Below, piece by piece: positions 17,598 to 24,491 of a DNA stretch of 37,074 nt; the first letter of the stretch is position 1, and every line of letters starts with the position of its first letter. This DNA is from DATIJC01 sp035479015. Lineage in GTDB: Bacteria; Patescibacteriota; Microgenomatia; UBA1400; UBA12028. The notes under the pieces were generated by a model, which did no database searches, was not told the origin of the DNA, and saw only the letters and a program-made list of their open reading frames with translations. A program made the position numbers and the translations under genes. The stretch covers positions 1 to 37,074 of the forward strand of contig DATIJC010000054.1 in the NCBI GenBank assembly GCA_035479015.1, given 5' to 3'.

Positions 17598-18605
17598 ATG
17601 TCAAAGACAAAAATTGTGGCAACTATCGGACCCGCGTCCGACAGTTCGGAGATGATCCAAACTTTGATCAAGACCGGAGTCAATATTTTCCGTTTCAACA
17701 TGAAACATGCTGACAAAGCATGGCATGACGAACGGATTCCTAGAGTTCGGGAAGCTGCTACAGCAGCAGGAATGCCTGTTGAAATCCTTATTGACTTGCA
17801 AGGACCGGAAATCCGGTTGGAGACCTTCAATAAGGCCGAAGTAACGGTTGCAAAAGGGCAGACGCTTGTCTTTTCGCTCCACCCCGATAGCGAGGGGAAA
17901 AACATAGTCCTACCTACACCAGAAGTATTCCCAGCAATGTCAGTTGGGCTCCATCTGCTGATTGACGACGGGGCGATGGAATTTGAGATTACCCAAGTCT
18001 CTCCTGACAACTTCAGCGTGACTGCTTTGCAGGATTGTGTTATTAAACACCGAAAGAGCGTAAATTTCCCAGGGGCGGATATCAAGCTCCCATCGCTAAC
18101 AGACGATGACTACCAAAAACTTGAGCTGACTAACATTAAACAAGTGGACTACATTGCGCTGTCATTTACGAGAAACCGGTCTGATGTGGATATCCTGCGC
18201 TCGGAAATGAATAAACGAAGTCTTACTTCAAAAATCTGTGCCAAGATCGAGAACCAGATGGCGATGGACAACTTAGGTGAAATTGTGGATGCCAGCGACA
18301 TTATCATGGTGGCTCGCGGAGACTTGGCAGTAGAGACGCCTCTGGAGCGTCTGGGAGTCTATCAAAAGAAGATTATTGCCACTTGTCACGAGAAACAAAA
18401 GCCTGTCATCACTGCTACACAGATGCTGCAGTCTATGGTGAAAAATAGGAGACCCACGCGGGCTGAAATTAGTGACGTCGCCAATGCTGTCTATGATCAC
18501 ACCGATTACTGTATGCTCTCCGAGGAAACTGCCGCAGGGGCAAATCCAGTCTTGGTCGTAGAGACTATGGCGAAGATCATTGCGTACACTGAAAGTGCTC
18601 TATAG
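17598..18605 (+). CDS. pyk: Pyruvate kinase lacking the C-terminal domain
   Basis: Makes ATP and pyruvate from phosphoenolpyruvate. 335 residues against about 470 in typical bacterial enzymes. The barrel and inserted B domain are present: KIVATIGPASD at the start, AKIENQMAMDN with the catalytic Lys, MVARGDLAVE, VITATQMLQSM, RPTRAEISDVANAVYD and MLSEETAAGANPV. It stops right after the barrel, so the C domain that carries the fructose bisphosphate site in many homologues is missing. The start at 17598 has an AAGGAG Shine-Dalgarno site and TATAAT at about 17563. FRFNMKHA replaces the usual FRLNFSHG. It is probably active but differently regulated. Confidence 0.93.
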   Translation: MSKTKIVATIGPASDSSEMIQTLIKTGVNIFRFNMKHADKAWHDERIPRVREAATAAGMPVEILIDLQGPEIRLETFNKAEVTVAKGQTLVFSLHPDSEGKNIVLPTPEVFPAMSVGLHLLIDDGAMEFEITQVSPDNFSVTALQDCVIKHRKSVNFPGADIKLPSLTDDDYQKLELTNIKQVDYIALSFTRNRSDVDILRSEMNKRSLTSKICAKIENQMAMDNLGEIVDASDIIMVARGDLAVETPLERLGVYQKKIIATCHEKQKPVITATQMLQSMVKNRRPTRAEISDVANAVYDHTDYCMLSEETAAGANPVLVVETMAKIIAYTESAL

Positions 18606-19010
18606 TTTCTTCGCCTTAAGCTTGGCTCGGACATCAAATTCACGCTGCTCACCAGTCTCCGAGTCGAAGAATTTGACACCGGTTTGTTGATAGTAGTTGA
18701 TGAGATGATTATTCAAACTGTCATCCAAGTCTTTGATCTGCTCTTTTATCTCGGTTATTTTGTACTTGATCTGCATCGACTCAGGTGACTGGGCCACTGC
18801 CTGCTTACGGGTTTTTTGCTTGAGCGTTGCCTCTTTTGCTTCTCCTACGGCCTCCTGCAACTGTGTATCGTTTTCAAACAGTCCTTTAAAACTCTCATTT
18901 ACTTTTTTAAGATCTTCACGCAGGGTATCAAGTCTTGCAGTCTGCCTGGCAATCACACCTTGAAGAGCTAAGAGACTACTTTCTGGCGGAACGGTAATGT
19001 CGTTGTTCAT
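18600..19010 (-). CDS. Coiled-coil hypothetical protein (136 aa)
   Basis: An unrecognised soluble protein dominated by heptad-like helices (about 15-110) with many Lys, Glu and Gln. It ends in a small folded tail, TGVKFFDSETGEQREFDVR. The start ATG at 19010 (MNNDITVPPE) is preferred because the longer frame would run over the divergent promoter. Its 3' end overlaps pyk by 6 bp. Confidence 0.6.
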   Translation of the reverse strand: MNNDITVPPESSLLALQGVIARQTARLDTLREDLKKVNESFKGLFENDTQLQEAVGEAKEATLKQKTRKQAVAQSPESMQIKYKITEIKEQIKDLDDSLNNHLINYYQQTGVKFFDSETGEQREFDVRAKLKAKKL

Positions 19011-19022
19011 AAGGAGCCATGG

Positions 19023-19028
19023 TATACT
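19023..19028 (+). promoter_or_regulatory. Extended -10 (TGGTATACT) for the 49-aa gene
   Basis: TATACT preceded by TG-G, 6 nt before the ATG at 19035. It serves a leaderless small gene and perhaps tig. Confidence 0.5.
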
Positions 19029-19034
19029 ACGCGC

Positions 19035-19184
19035 ATGCAAAAGTCACTGGCAAATAGGCTTGCTATAGCAGTCGTGATCCTCGCACTGCTACCGACTATA
19101 GGTATTTTTGTCTGGGGACTTGGGAAAGCTATTGCAGCACCCGAATTTAATGGGCTTCACTTCTTTTATCAGTATAAAAAATAA
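19035..19184 (+). CDS. Small single-pass membrane protein (49 aa)
   Basis: A short frame directly upstream of tig. The product has a basic N-terminus (MQKSLANR), one long hydrophobic helix (about 9-35, LAIAVVILALLPTIGIFVWGLG) and a short polar tail ending in YQYKK. The extended -10 box 6 nt before the ATG supports a leaderless start. It ends 6 nt before the tig ATG. The function is unknown. Confidence 0.5.
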   Translation: MQKSLANRLAIAVVILALLPTIGIFVWGLGKAIAAPEFNGLHFFYQYKK

Positions 19185-19190
19185 ACTTCT

Positions 19191-19988
19191 ATGGCAAAGA
19201 AAACACCAACCGATAAAACTCCGGTAGACAGTCCATTGGGTGAAAACACCGTTTTACACCTGACTATCGAAACAACAGATCATCAGAAGGCGTATTCGGC
19301 AGCTTTACAAAAAATTGCTACGCACGTCAAACACCCAGGTTTCCGTCAAGGCAAAACCCCACTAAAAATCGCCGAGGAAACTGTAGGCCGGGAAGAAGTA
19401 GTGAAAGAAGCGCTCCAGTCACTTTTACCCACTAGGTACACCAAATTAATTGAAGAATCAAAGATTACACCAATCGTGGAGCCTTCATATCAAATAAAAA
19501 CCTCACCAGCGGATGCTGCTTGGGAAATCGAAATTATTACGGCTGTTACACCAGAAGTTATTCTGGGTGATTACCAAAAACTCATCAAAGAGGGCGCTAT
19601 AGAGGGCAAGAAAGAGATGACGGGTGAGACGGAGCACGAACATGGCGAAGACCATGAAAAACAGCACTTGATGGGAGTTATTTTTAGAAAACTCATTGCG
19701 AGTCACGGACCTAAAATCCCACCCCGTCTTTTGGAAGACCAAGTCCAGCGTGAATTTAGCCGTTTGCTTTCAAACCTCAAACAACACAGACTTGAACTTA
19801 ACGATTATCTCAAAGCGAGCGGTAAGACCATTGAGCAGTTGGAGGAAGAGTACACGGCCAACACGTTGGCTGGTCTCCAATTGGAATTCCTCTTCAATGC
19901 GATAGCCCTAGACCAGAAAATAGAAGACGAAGACCCCGTCAAAGTGCGCCAAAAAACGGTCGATCGCATTCTTGAACTCTCCAAGTAA
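19191..19988 (+). CDS. tig: Trigger factor, short form without PPIase domain
   Basis: A ribosome-bound chaperone for new chains. 265 residues against about 430. The N-terminal ribosome-binding domain carries the signature GFRQGKTP (residues 50-57; GFRxGKxP in the family). After about residue 137 a charged, His-rich linker (GETEHEHGEDHEKQH) stands where the FKBP-type PPIase domain would be. The C-terminal helical chaperone domain follows (PRLLEDQVQREFSRLLSNL, then TANTLAGLQLEFLFNAIA). PPIase-less trigger factors are known, so this should still hold unfolded chains. No Shine-Dalgarno site is seen; TATAAA lies 12 nt upstream of the ATG. Confidence 0.9.
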   Translation: MAKKTPTDKTPVDSPLGENTVLHLTIETTDHQKAYSAALQKIATHVKHPGFRQGKTPLKIAEETVGREEVVKEALQSLLPTRYTKLIEESKITPIVEPSYQIKTSPADAAWEIEIITAVTPEVILGDYQKLIKEGAIEGKKEMTGETEHEHGEDHEKQHLMGVIFRKLIASHGPKIPPRLLEDQVQREFSRLLSNLKQHRLELNDYLKASGKTIEQLEEEYTANTLAGLQLEFLFNAIALDQKIEDEDPVKVRQKTVDRILELSK

Positions 19989-19993
19989 AAGCG

Positions 19994-19999
19994 TATACT
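19994..19999 (+). promoter_or_regulatory. -10 box TATACT before the coiled-coil gene
   Basis: It would start a leader of about 50 nt containing a hairpin (GGATA/TATCC closed by CCTC/GAGG) before the ATG at 20056. Confidence 0.4.
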
Positions 20000-20055
20000 A
20001 TGGGCTAAGAAAGCAAGCCTCGGGATAAACGTATCCATTGAGGTTTGTTTGGGAT

Positions 20056-20718
20056 ATGAACACACCCGGAAAATCAACCGTAAAACCACACTCCTCGATC
20101 TCAAGCAATCCATTCGCGCGGGCCATTCAGGAGATTGGTGGAACTACAATCAAGCAGACCGCTGACCTTCCCGGTCAGATGCTTAACGATGCCTTTGAGT
20201 CCATCTTCGGCGCCAGCTCAACCCCTGCAAAATCTAGCGAAAATCAAAATGAGTCTAAAGACACCAGCAACCCTTTTGCAAGTGCTTTTGAGCAGCAATC
20301 TGCCATGGAGAAGCAGCAAGAAGAGATGAACCTCGAGAAGCAGCGGGCAGTGCTGCACAAAGAGTATCAGATGACTGAGGTGTTTAACCTCCGTGAGCAG
20401 AAGGACAAAGAAGTTATCAAGCAACTCCAAGAACAATTGCGTCAACTTGCCAAGGAGATGAAGACGCTGGATGGCAGCGTGGCTACTGCTATTCACCAAG
20501 ATGTTACCGATACGGGCACATACCATGTGCACTTTTTCCAACAGCTATTAAATTTCGTCGTCCTGCTTCGCCGGCGAGTCCAAGAAGCCAACACTTGGAT
20601 CGAGAATTTTAACTCCCGCGCCAAGAAGAAGGGCGCCTTCTGGGGCAATGTCTATGGTAAAGGTGGTACTGCCTACCTCATGAGCCAGGAACACCAGGTC
20701 GCCCGCAACGTAGGATAA
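20056..20718 (+). CDS. Coiled-coil hypothetical protein (220 aa), Patescibacteria-type
   Basis: The first 95 residues are low in structure with many Ser, Asn and Pro. Residues about 85-150 form a long charged coiled coil (EKQQEEMNLEKQRAVLHKEY onwards). The C-terminal part (HVHFFQQLLNFVVLLRRRVQEANTWIENFNSR, then AFWGNVYGKGGTAYLMSQEH) looks conserved and folded. It resembles a family of unknown function seen in Microgenomates-type genomes (DUF5660-like, from memory). The start MNTPGKST is preferred to the upstream 20038 start. It sits 26 nt upstream of tRNA-Val. Confidence 0.65.
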   Translation: MNTPGKSTVKPHSSISSNPFARAIQEIGGTTIKQTADLPGQMLNDAFESIFGASSTPAKSSENQNESKDTSNPFASAFEQQSAMEKQQEEMNLEKQRAVLHKEYQMTEVFNLREQKDKEVIKQLQEQLRQLAKEMKTLDGSVATAIHQDVTDTGTYHVHFFQQLLNFVVLLRRRVQEANTWIENFNSRAKKKGAFWGNVYGKGGTAYLMSQEHQVARNVG

Positions 20719-20727
20719 TTTCTCTGG

Positions 20728-20733
20728 TATAAT
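20728..20733 (+). promoter_or_regulatory. Extended -10 TGGTATAAT of the tRNA-Val gene
   Basis: TCTGGTATAAT lies 11 nt before the tRNA. The same 11-nt string occurs before infC. Confidence 0.6.
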
Positions 20734-20744
20734 TTCTCCATCTT

Positions 20745-20821
20745 GGACTCTTAGCTCAGTTGGTTAGAGCGCTTCATTGACATTGAAGAGGTCAGAGGTT
20801 CGACTCCTCTAGGGTCCACCA
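20745..20821 (+). tRNA. tRNA-Val (anticodon GAC)
   Basis: A complete cloverleaf: acceptor GGACTCT/AGGGTCC, D stem GCTC/GAGC, anticodon stem CTTCA/TGAAG around loop TTGACAT (anticodon GAC), variable AGGTC, T stem AGAGG/CCTCT with loop TTCGACT, discriminator A and an encoded CCA. There is no intron. The T arm and the valine discriminator base fit the family. Confidence 0.95.
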
Positions 20822-20848
20822 ATCGTCTATTTTTCAAAAAGGAGAATT

Positions 20849-21097
20849 ATGGCACTCAAAAGTTTAGAAGGTGTACGACTCCAAAGTGAAGTCGAGAGTT
20901 TCCCAGATAATGCTCGCTGGTTCCCATGGCACGCATTTATCAAGCAAGGAGATCAAGAGGTTGCTTTTGTAGGGTCCTCGCGACTAAATCTAGAGCTCTT
21001 TGCAGAAATGAATGATATAGAGTACCTCAGAAAACCGGCCAAGCGTGAACTGGTTCTCGACAGCGGTCACGGGGACATGCGCCCTCAACGTTCTTAA
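20849..21097 (+). CDS. Hypothetical protein (82 aa)
   Basis: An unrecognised small protein with a clear AAAGGAG Shine-Dalgarno site. It looks like one compact alpha/beta domain (WFPWHAFIKQGDQEVAFVGS). It follows tRNA-Val by 27 nt and could share its transcript. Confidence 0.6.
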   Translation: MALKSLEGVRLQSEVESFPDNARWFPWHAFIKQGDQEVAFVGSSRLNLELFAEMNDIEYLRKPAKRELVLDSGHGDMRPQRS

Positions 21098-21108
21098 AAA
21101 GGCCTATA
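21098..21108 (+). repeat. Direct repeat AAAGGCCTATA, copy 1
   Basis: The same 11 nt recur at 21488-21498. Each copy lies just upstream of the promoter of a small gene. Confidence 0.4.
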
Positions 21109-21110
21109 AC

Positions 21111-21139
21111 TTGATTTTTTAGCCTATATTTGCTATACT
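21111..21139 (+). promoter_or_regulatory. Promoter TTGATT-17-TATACT
   Basis: It drives the 66-aa gene at 21235 through a leader of about 90 nt that contains a 7-bp hairpin (TCTCGAG-TAC-CTCGAGA, 21164-21180). Confidence 0.6.
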
Positions 21140-21234
21140 TTTTCTCAAATTGTCGGTTTGGGCTCTCGAGTACCTCGAGAAACCTAGGCTGATGATTCAT
21201 CGCTCTTTTCATAAGTTTTCCCGGGAGGGAAATC

Positions 21235-21435
21235 ATGCCAAATCTTTTTGGTATAAAGTTCGAAGATCCTGGCAAGGACTCTGACGATTTTCCGAGCCAG
21301 ATGCACGTGTTTTTGGGGAACTTCTCCCCAATCACTGTGTGGGGTGTAAACATCCCCACACTCGTTCAATATCTGATGGACGCTCCGTTTTTGGGAGGTC
21401 ATCCCGAACTTAAAGTGATTACCTTTTCGGGGTGA
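21235..21435 (+). CDS. Small hypothetical protein (66 aa)
   Basis: An unrecognised compact protein. It has its own promoter, a structured leader, a GGGAGG Shine-Dalgarno site 8 nt upstream and an intrinsic terminator 18 nt downstream, so it is a self-contained expressed gene. It has no membrane segment and carries many aromatic and Pro residues (FSPITVWGVNIPTLVQYLMDAPF). Confidence 0.65.
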   Translation: MPNLFGIKFEDPGKDSDDFPSQMHVFLGNFSPITVWGVNIPTLVQYLMDAPFLGGHPELKVITFSG

Positions 21436-21452
21436 TAACCTAAGAGCAACTG

Positions 21453-21480
21453 AAGGGCCTCGAGCAATCGGGGCCCTTTT
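21453..21480 (+). terminator. Intrinsic terminator after the 66-aa gene
   Basis: AAGGGCC pairs with GGCCCTT around a 12-nt loop; the stem runs into four T. Confidence 0.75.
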
Positions 21481-21487
21481 CATATCT

Positions 21488-21498
21488 AAAGGCCTATA
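21488..21498 (+). repeat. Direct repeat AAAGGCCTATA, copy 2
   Basis: Matches 21098-21108. It is followed by TATAAT at 21514-21519. Confidence 0.4.
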
Positions 21499-21513
21499 GT
21501 TTACACGAAGTGT

Positions 21514-21519
21514 TATAAT
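21514..21519 (+). promoter_or_regulatory. -10 box TATAAT before the 75-aa gene
   Basis: It starts a leader of about 170 nt with several short inverted repeats (for example GGGAA/TTCCC near 21553-21575 and GCGCATA/TGTGCGT near 21634-21648). Confidence 0.5.
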
Positions 21520-21694
21520 TGACTGTCGGAAAAATCAAGTTCTCCCCAACCCGGGAAGTTCCTTGAAAATTTCCCCCGATCCTTGCTCTTTTACATATAC
21601 AAAAATCTCTCCTTTTGGGTAGCCTTTCTTGCGCATATTATGTGCGTAAAAATGGCTGCCCACTTTGGAGGCGGCTTAGAAAAGGAAAATCACT

Positions 21695-21922
21695 GTGGTT
21701 TCCAACGTAACTCAAGAAGTTCAGGTCGTCGTAGACACTCGCACCCACCGTCAGGCTGTGGTCGCTGACCTCACCATGCAGCATGTGGTGACGGTCACAA
21801 CGTGGAACGGTCACACGATCGTTGCGCGGGCATACAAACACCGTGACCTGGTGCGGTTCGTCGCCCAGCAGGAGTTGGCGGGGGAGAAGGTCTGCTACTG
21901 CGGGCCCAACAGTCCGCACTGA
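21695..21922 (+). CDS. Small GC-rich hypothetical protein (75 aa, GTG start)
   Basis: Unrecognised. The start is GTG with AAAGGA 8 nt upstream. The reading frame is clearly richer in G and C than its neighbours and uses codons such as GTC, CTG and GTG heavily, which may mean recent arrival. The product is rich in Val, His and Thr and ends with CYCGPNSPH, a possible metal-binding tail. A strong terminator follows 42 nt after the stop. Confidence 0.5.
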   Translation: MVSNVTQEVQVVVDTRTHRQAVVADLTMQHVVTVTTWNGHTIVARAYKHRDLVRFVAQQELAGEKVCYCGPNSPH

Positions 21923-21964
21923 TAATCGCCGATTTTTTATATATGTTTAATTGAGCAGTACAAG

Positions 21965-22000
21965 CCGCCCGGAGTCTCACAAGACAACGGGCGGTTTTTT
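21965..22000 (+). terminator. Intrinsic terminator
   Basis: CCGCCCG (21965-21971) pairs with CGGGCGG (21988-21994), followed by six T. Confidence 0.85.
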
Positions 22001-22003
22001 CGT

Positions 22004-22009
22004 TATACT
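22004..22009 (+). promoter_or_regulatory. -10 box TATACT, 8 nt before an ATG
   Basis: Together with the terminator just upstream this marks a new transcription unit with a leaderless first gene at 22018. Confidence 0.5.
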
Positions 22010-22017
22010 AACTCCAT

Positions 22018-22329
22018 ATGGAAGACGACAAAGCCTCAATCAAGACGATCTACGACACTCCCGCGTCGACAATCTTTAAAAAACAATTTATCGCTGGTTT
22101 TGCCCACGGCCTGGGGGGATTTGTGATCACACTCGTTACTTGGGTACTGATCTACGTCCTGACCATTATGGTCATAATTCCACAACTGCAGAGCCTCCTA
22201 GCACAGATCAATGTCACCACACAAAACTTACAAAAGGTAAACCCGCTCAATAACTCTGGATCAAATGGGAACCAGATCCAGCTTCCGTCTGGAATCATGC
22301 AACAACTACAAAACTTGCAAGGTAAATAG
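22018..22329 (+). CDS. Small membrane protein (103 aa)
   Basis: An N-terminal cytoplasmic stretch is followed by one strong hydrophobic segment (about 30-54) preceded by FIAGFAHGLGGF, a pattern seen in DUF5665-like membrane proteins (recalled, not checked). The C-terminal half is polar and Gln/Asn-rich (LQKVNPLNNSGSNGNQIQLP). There is no Shine-Dalgarno site; the -10 box ends 8 nt before the ATG. The thrS promoter begins inside its last codons. Confidence 0.6.
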   Translation: MEDDKASIKTIYDTPASTIFKKQFIAGFAHGLGGFVITLVTWVLIYVLTIMVIIPQLQSLLAQINVTTQNLQKVNPLNNSGSNGNQIQLPSGIMQQLQNLQGK

Positions 22330-22343
22330 AAAGTGTATATACT
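22315..22343 (+). promoter_or_regulatory. thrS promoter TTGCAA-17-TATACT
   Basis: The start of transcription would be near 22350, giving a thrS leader of about 165 nt. Confidence 0.6.
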
Positions 22344-22349
22344 ATGTTC

Positions 22350-22514
22350 ATAAGTTAACTTTCTCTGTCAGACCAACCAACTGACAACTCCAAAAGTTTT
22401 GGGGGAAGAGGACGCCAGGTCCGAGCGAGTCGGAACAAAAGTAAGACCACCAGATTTTCGTTGGGACGTTCGGAACGAAAACACTTAGGTGGTTTATTTA
22501 TATCCGGAGCTTCT
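22350..22514 (+). promoter_or_regulatory. Structured thrS leader
   Basis: Five short hairpins can be drawn: TGTCAG/CTGACA (22366-22386, loop ACCAACCAA), CTCCAAA/TTTGGGG (22388-22404), GGAC/GTCC (22410-22422), TCCGA/TCGGA (22420-22434, overlaps and excludes the previous one), and TTTTCGT/ACGAAAA (22455-22481) closed by ACCACC/GGTGGT (22446-22493) and followed by a U-rich tract. The last resembles a weak terminator. There is no leader ORF and no T-box consensus. Confidence 0.45.
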
Positions 22515-23741
22515 ATGAATCAAAATGATCACAAAATACTCGGCAAAGAACTTGACCTGTTTACCTTTTCAGATTCGGTAGGCAAAGGTCTACCGCTGTG
22601 GACACCCAAGGGTGCAACAGTCCGGCGAGAACTCGAACGCTTCATTGTGGATGAGGAAGTGAAACGAGGGTACTTGCATGTCTATACACCCGATATTGCG
22701 AATTTGGCCTTGTATAAGAAGTCTGGGCACTATCCATACTACAAAGATTCCATGTACGCGCCTATCGTGATTGACGATGAGGAATACATGCTCCGGCCCA
22801 TGACATGCCCGCACCACTTTGAGTTGTATGCGTCAAAGCCACACAGTTATAAAGAATTGCCCATGCGCATTGCCGAACTCGCCAAGCTTTATCGCTATGA
22901 GCAAAGCGGTGAGCTCATGGGACTCCAGCGCGTCCGTTCATTTTGTCTCTCTGATGCACACATTATCGCCAGACGATCACAGGCAGAGGAAGAGATTAAT
23001 AGTGTCCTGGACCTCATTGAATTTTTCTCGAGTACATTTGGTTTGAAACAGGGAGAAGATTACAGTTTCCGTCTATCACTGGGGGACCGTACGGACGAGA
23101 AAAAATATTTCAAAGACGATGAGTCGTGGGATTACGCGGAAGGAGTGCTCCGCAGTGTACTGCAAAAGCGTAATGCCAAGTTTGTAGAAGCACCTGCTGA
23201 GGCGGCTTTTTATGGTCCAAAGATCGATGTCCAGATAAAAAATGTTAACGGCAAAGAGGATACGGCATTCACCGTCCAGTATGACTTCGTCATGCCCAAG
23301 CGCTTTGATTTAAAGTATGTCAATGAAGAGGGAAGCGATGAACAACCCATTGTCATCCACCGCAGCGCTATCGGCGCGATTGAGCGGTCTATTGCCTTTT
23401 TGATCGAGCATTTTGCCGGGGCATTCCCTACATGGCTAGCGCCCATCCAGGTAGCTATTATCCCCATTTCACAAGAAGTAGATGGCTATGCACAAAAAGT
23501 ATTAAGTCAATTAAAAGAGGCGGGGATACGAGCTGAGAACTGGAATGAGGCTGAAAGCATGCAAAACCGCATAAGAAAGGCTGAAGGACAAAAAATCCCT
23601 TACATGCTTGTGGTGGGTAAACGGGAAGAAGATGCTAATTCAGTTGCGATTCGGCGCCGAGGTAACAAGAACGAGGGTGTGAAAACTGTAGAAGAATTCG
23701 TGAAAATGATCACTGCGGAGATCAAAAGCAGGAGTCTATAA
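22515..23741 (+). CDS. thrS: Threonyl-tRNA synthetase lacking TGS and editing domains
   Basis: Attaches threonine to tRNA-Thr. 408 residues against about 640 in E. coli. The chain begins directly at the catalytic domain (HKILGKELDLFTFSDSVGKGLPLWTPKG). Zinc and substrate residues are present: PMTCPHH (C98), SDAHI (H149) and VIHRSAIGAIERS. The C-terminal anticodon domain is complete (PIQVAIIPISQEVDGYA to the end). The N-terminal TGS domain and the N2 domain that removes misattached serine are absent. The ATG at 22515 has GGAG 6 nt upstream. Editing, if needed, would have to come from another protein. Confidence 0.95.
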   Translation: MNQNDHKILGKELDLFTFSDSVGKGLPLWTPKGATVRRELERFIVDEEVKRGYLHVYTPDIANLALYKKSGHYPYYKDSMYAPIVIDDEEYMLRPMTCPHHFELYASKPHSYKELPMRIAELAKLYRYEQSGELMGLQRVRSFCLSDAHIIARRSQAEEEINSVLDLIEFFSSTFGLKQGEDYSFRLSLGDRTDEKKYFKDDESWDYAEGVLRSVLQKRNAKFVEAPAEAAFYGPKIDVQIKNVNGKEDTAFTVQYDFVMPKRFDLKYVNEEGSDEQPIVIHRSAIGAIERSIAFLIEHFAGAFPTWLAPIQVAIIPISQEVDGYAQKVLSQLKEAGIRAENWNEAESMQNRIRKAEGQKIPYMLVVGKREEDANSVAIRRRGNKNEGVKTVEEFVKMITAEIKSRSL

Positions 23742-23760
23742 GCCACTTCCTCCCTACTTA

Positions 23761-23881
23761 TCTGGAAATCCCGCCCGCGCGTGACTTTCCAGATGTTCTC
23801 CCCTCAAATTAGGGAGAAAGCACTTCCGCCCCGGCACGGGGAGGAGATCTGAAATGTTTTGTGAATACAAAAATTTCAGAT
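23761..23881 (+). promoter_or_regulatory. Run of four hairpins between thrS and infC
   Basis: TCTGGAAA/TTTCCAGA (23761-23793), TCTCCC/GGGAGA (23797-23817), CCCC/GGGG (23829-23841) and a long stem ATCTGAAAT plus TTTTGT pairing with ACAAAA plus ATTTCAGAT around GAAT (23847-23881). No T tract follows, so this is not an ordinary terminator. It could be a ribosomal-protein or IF3 leader, or a processing site. Confidence 0.5.
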
Positions 23882-23916
23882 AGGTGGGGAGGGTGGAGTA
23901 TATGTTCTCCGTCTGG

Positions 23917-23922
23917 TATAAT
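23917..23922 (+). promoter_or_regulatory. Extended -10 TGGTATAAT of infC
   Basis: It ends 6 nt before the infC ATG, so this message would be leaderless. GGAGTAT (23896-23902) can pair with ATACTCC (23921-23927) next to the ATG in longer transcripts. Confidence 0.6.
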
Positions 23923-23928
23923 ACTCCA

Positions 23929-24477
23929 ATGCCAAAGGTATTTTTTAAGGTGAACCAATTCATTCAGGCCCCGCAGATGCGGGTCATCGATGAGTTTGGC
24001 AAGCAGGTCGGATTACTGACGAAAGCCGAAGCAATTGCGAAAGCCAATGAACTTGGGCAGGACCTGGTAGAGATCGCACCTAATGCGAACCCTCCCGTGG
24101 TCAAAATGATCAGCTTTTCCAAGTTTAAGTACCAGTTGCAGCAAAAGAAGCAGGAAGACCGTAAAAAAAGTAAAATCTCGGACCTCAAAGAAATCTGGTT
24201 TACACCATTCATTGCCAAGGGAGACTTTGACACTCGTATCAAAAAAGCCATCGAATATTTGAAGGATGGCGATAAAGTGAGACTTGTAGTAAAATACCAG
24301 GGTCGCCAAATCACTCGTAAAGATTTTGGTGATGCGGTCTTTGCAAGGGCCCTCGAGGCTTTGGATGACTACGCCAAGGTTGAGAGCGCGCCGAAGCTGG
24401 TTGGCAAGCAGGCATTCATGCAGTTGATGCCAGCCAAAAAGAAGAAAATCATTGAGAACGAAGAGGATAAAGAATAA
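23929..24477 (+). CDS. infC: Translation initiation factor IF-3
   Basis: Binds the 30S subunit and checks the initiator tRNA. 182 residues, normal length. The N domain starts with FKVNQFIQAPQMRVIDEFGKQVG; the linker carries ISFSKFKYQLQQKKQEDRKK; the C domain includes FDTRIKKAIEYLKDGDKVRLVV. The ATG at 23929 fits the family start, and a -10 box lies 6 nt upstream. It leads the usual infC-rpmI-rplT cluster. Its start codon is ATG rather than the rare AUU used for autoregulation in E. coli. Confidence 0.96.
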   Translation: MPKVFFKVNQFIQAPQMRVIDEFGKQVGLLTKAEAIAKANELGQDLVEIAPNANPPVVKMISFSKFKYQLQQKKQEDRKKSKISDLKEIWFTPFIAKGDFDTRIKKAIEYLKDGDKVRLVVKYQGRQITRKDFGDAVFARALEALDDYAKVESAPKLVGKQAFMQLMPAKKKKIIENEEDKE

Positions 24478-24491
24478 TCTACAAGGAACTT

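Noticed and set aside
22344..22358. Short ATG frame (MFIS) as a thrS leader peptide
   Set aside because: The -10 box ends at 22343, so transcription would start near 22350 and the ATG is not in the RNA. It contains no Thr codons.
22350..22514. T-box riboswitch before thrS
   Set aside because: No T-box sequence (UGGNACC-type) and no recognisable Stem I with a specifier loop could be found.
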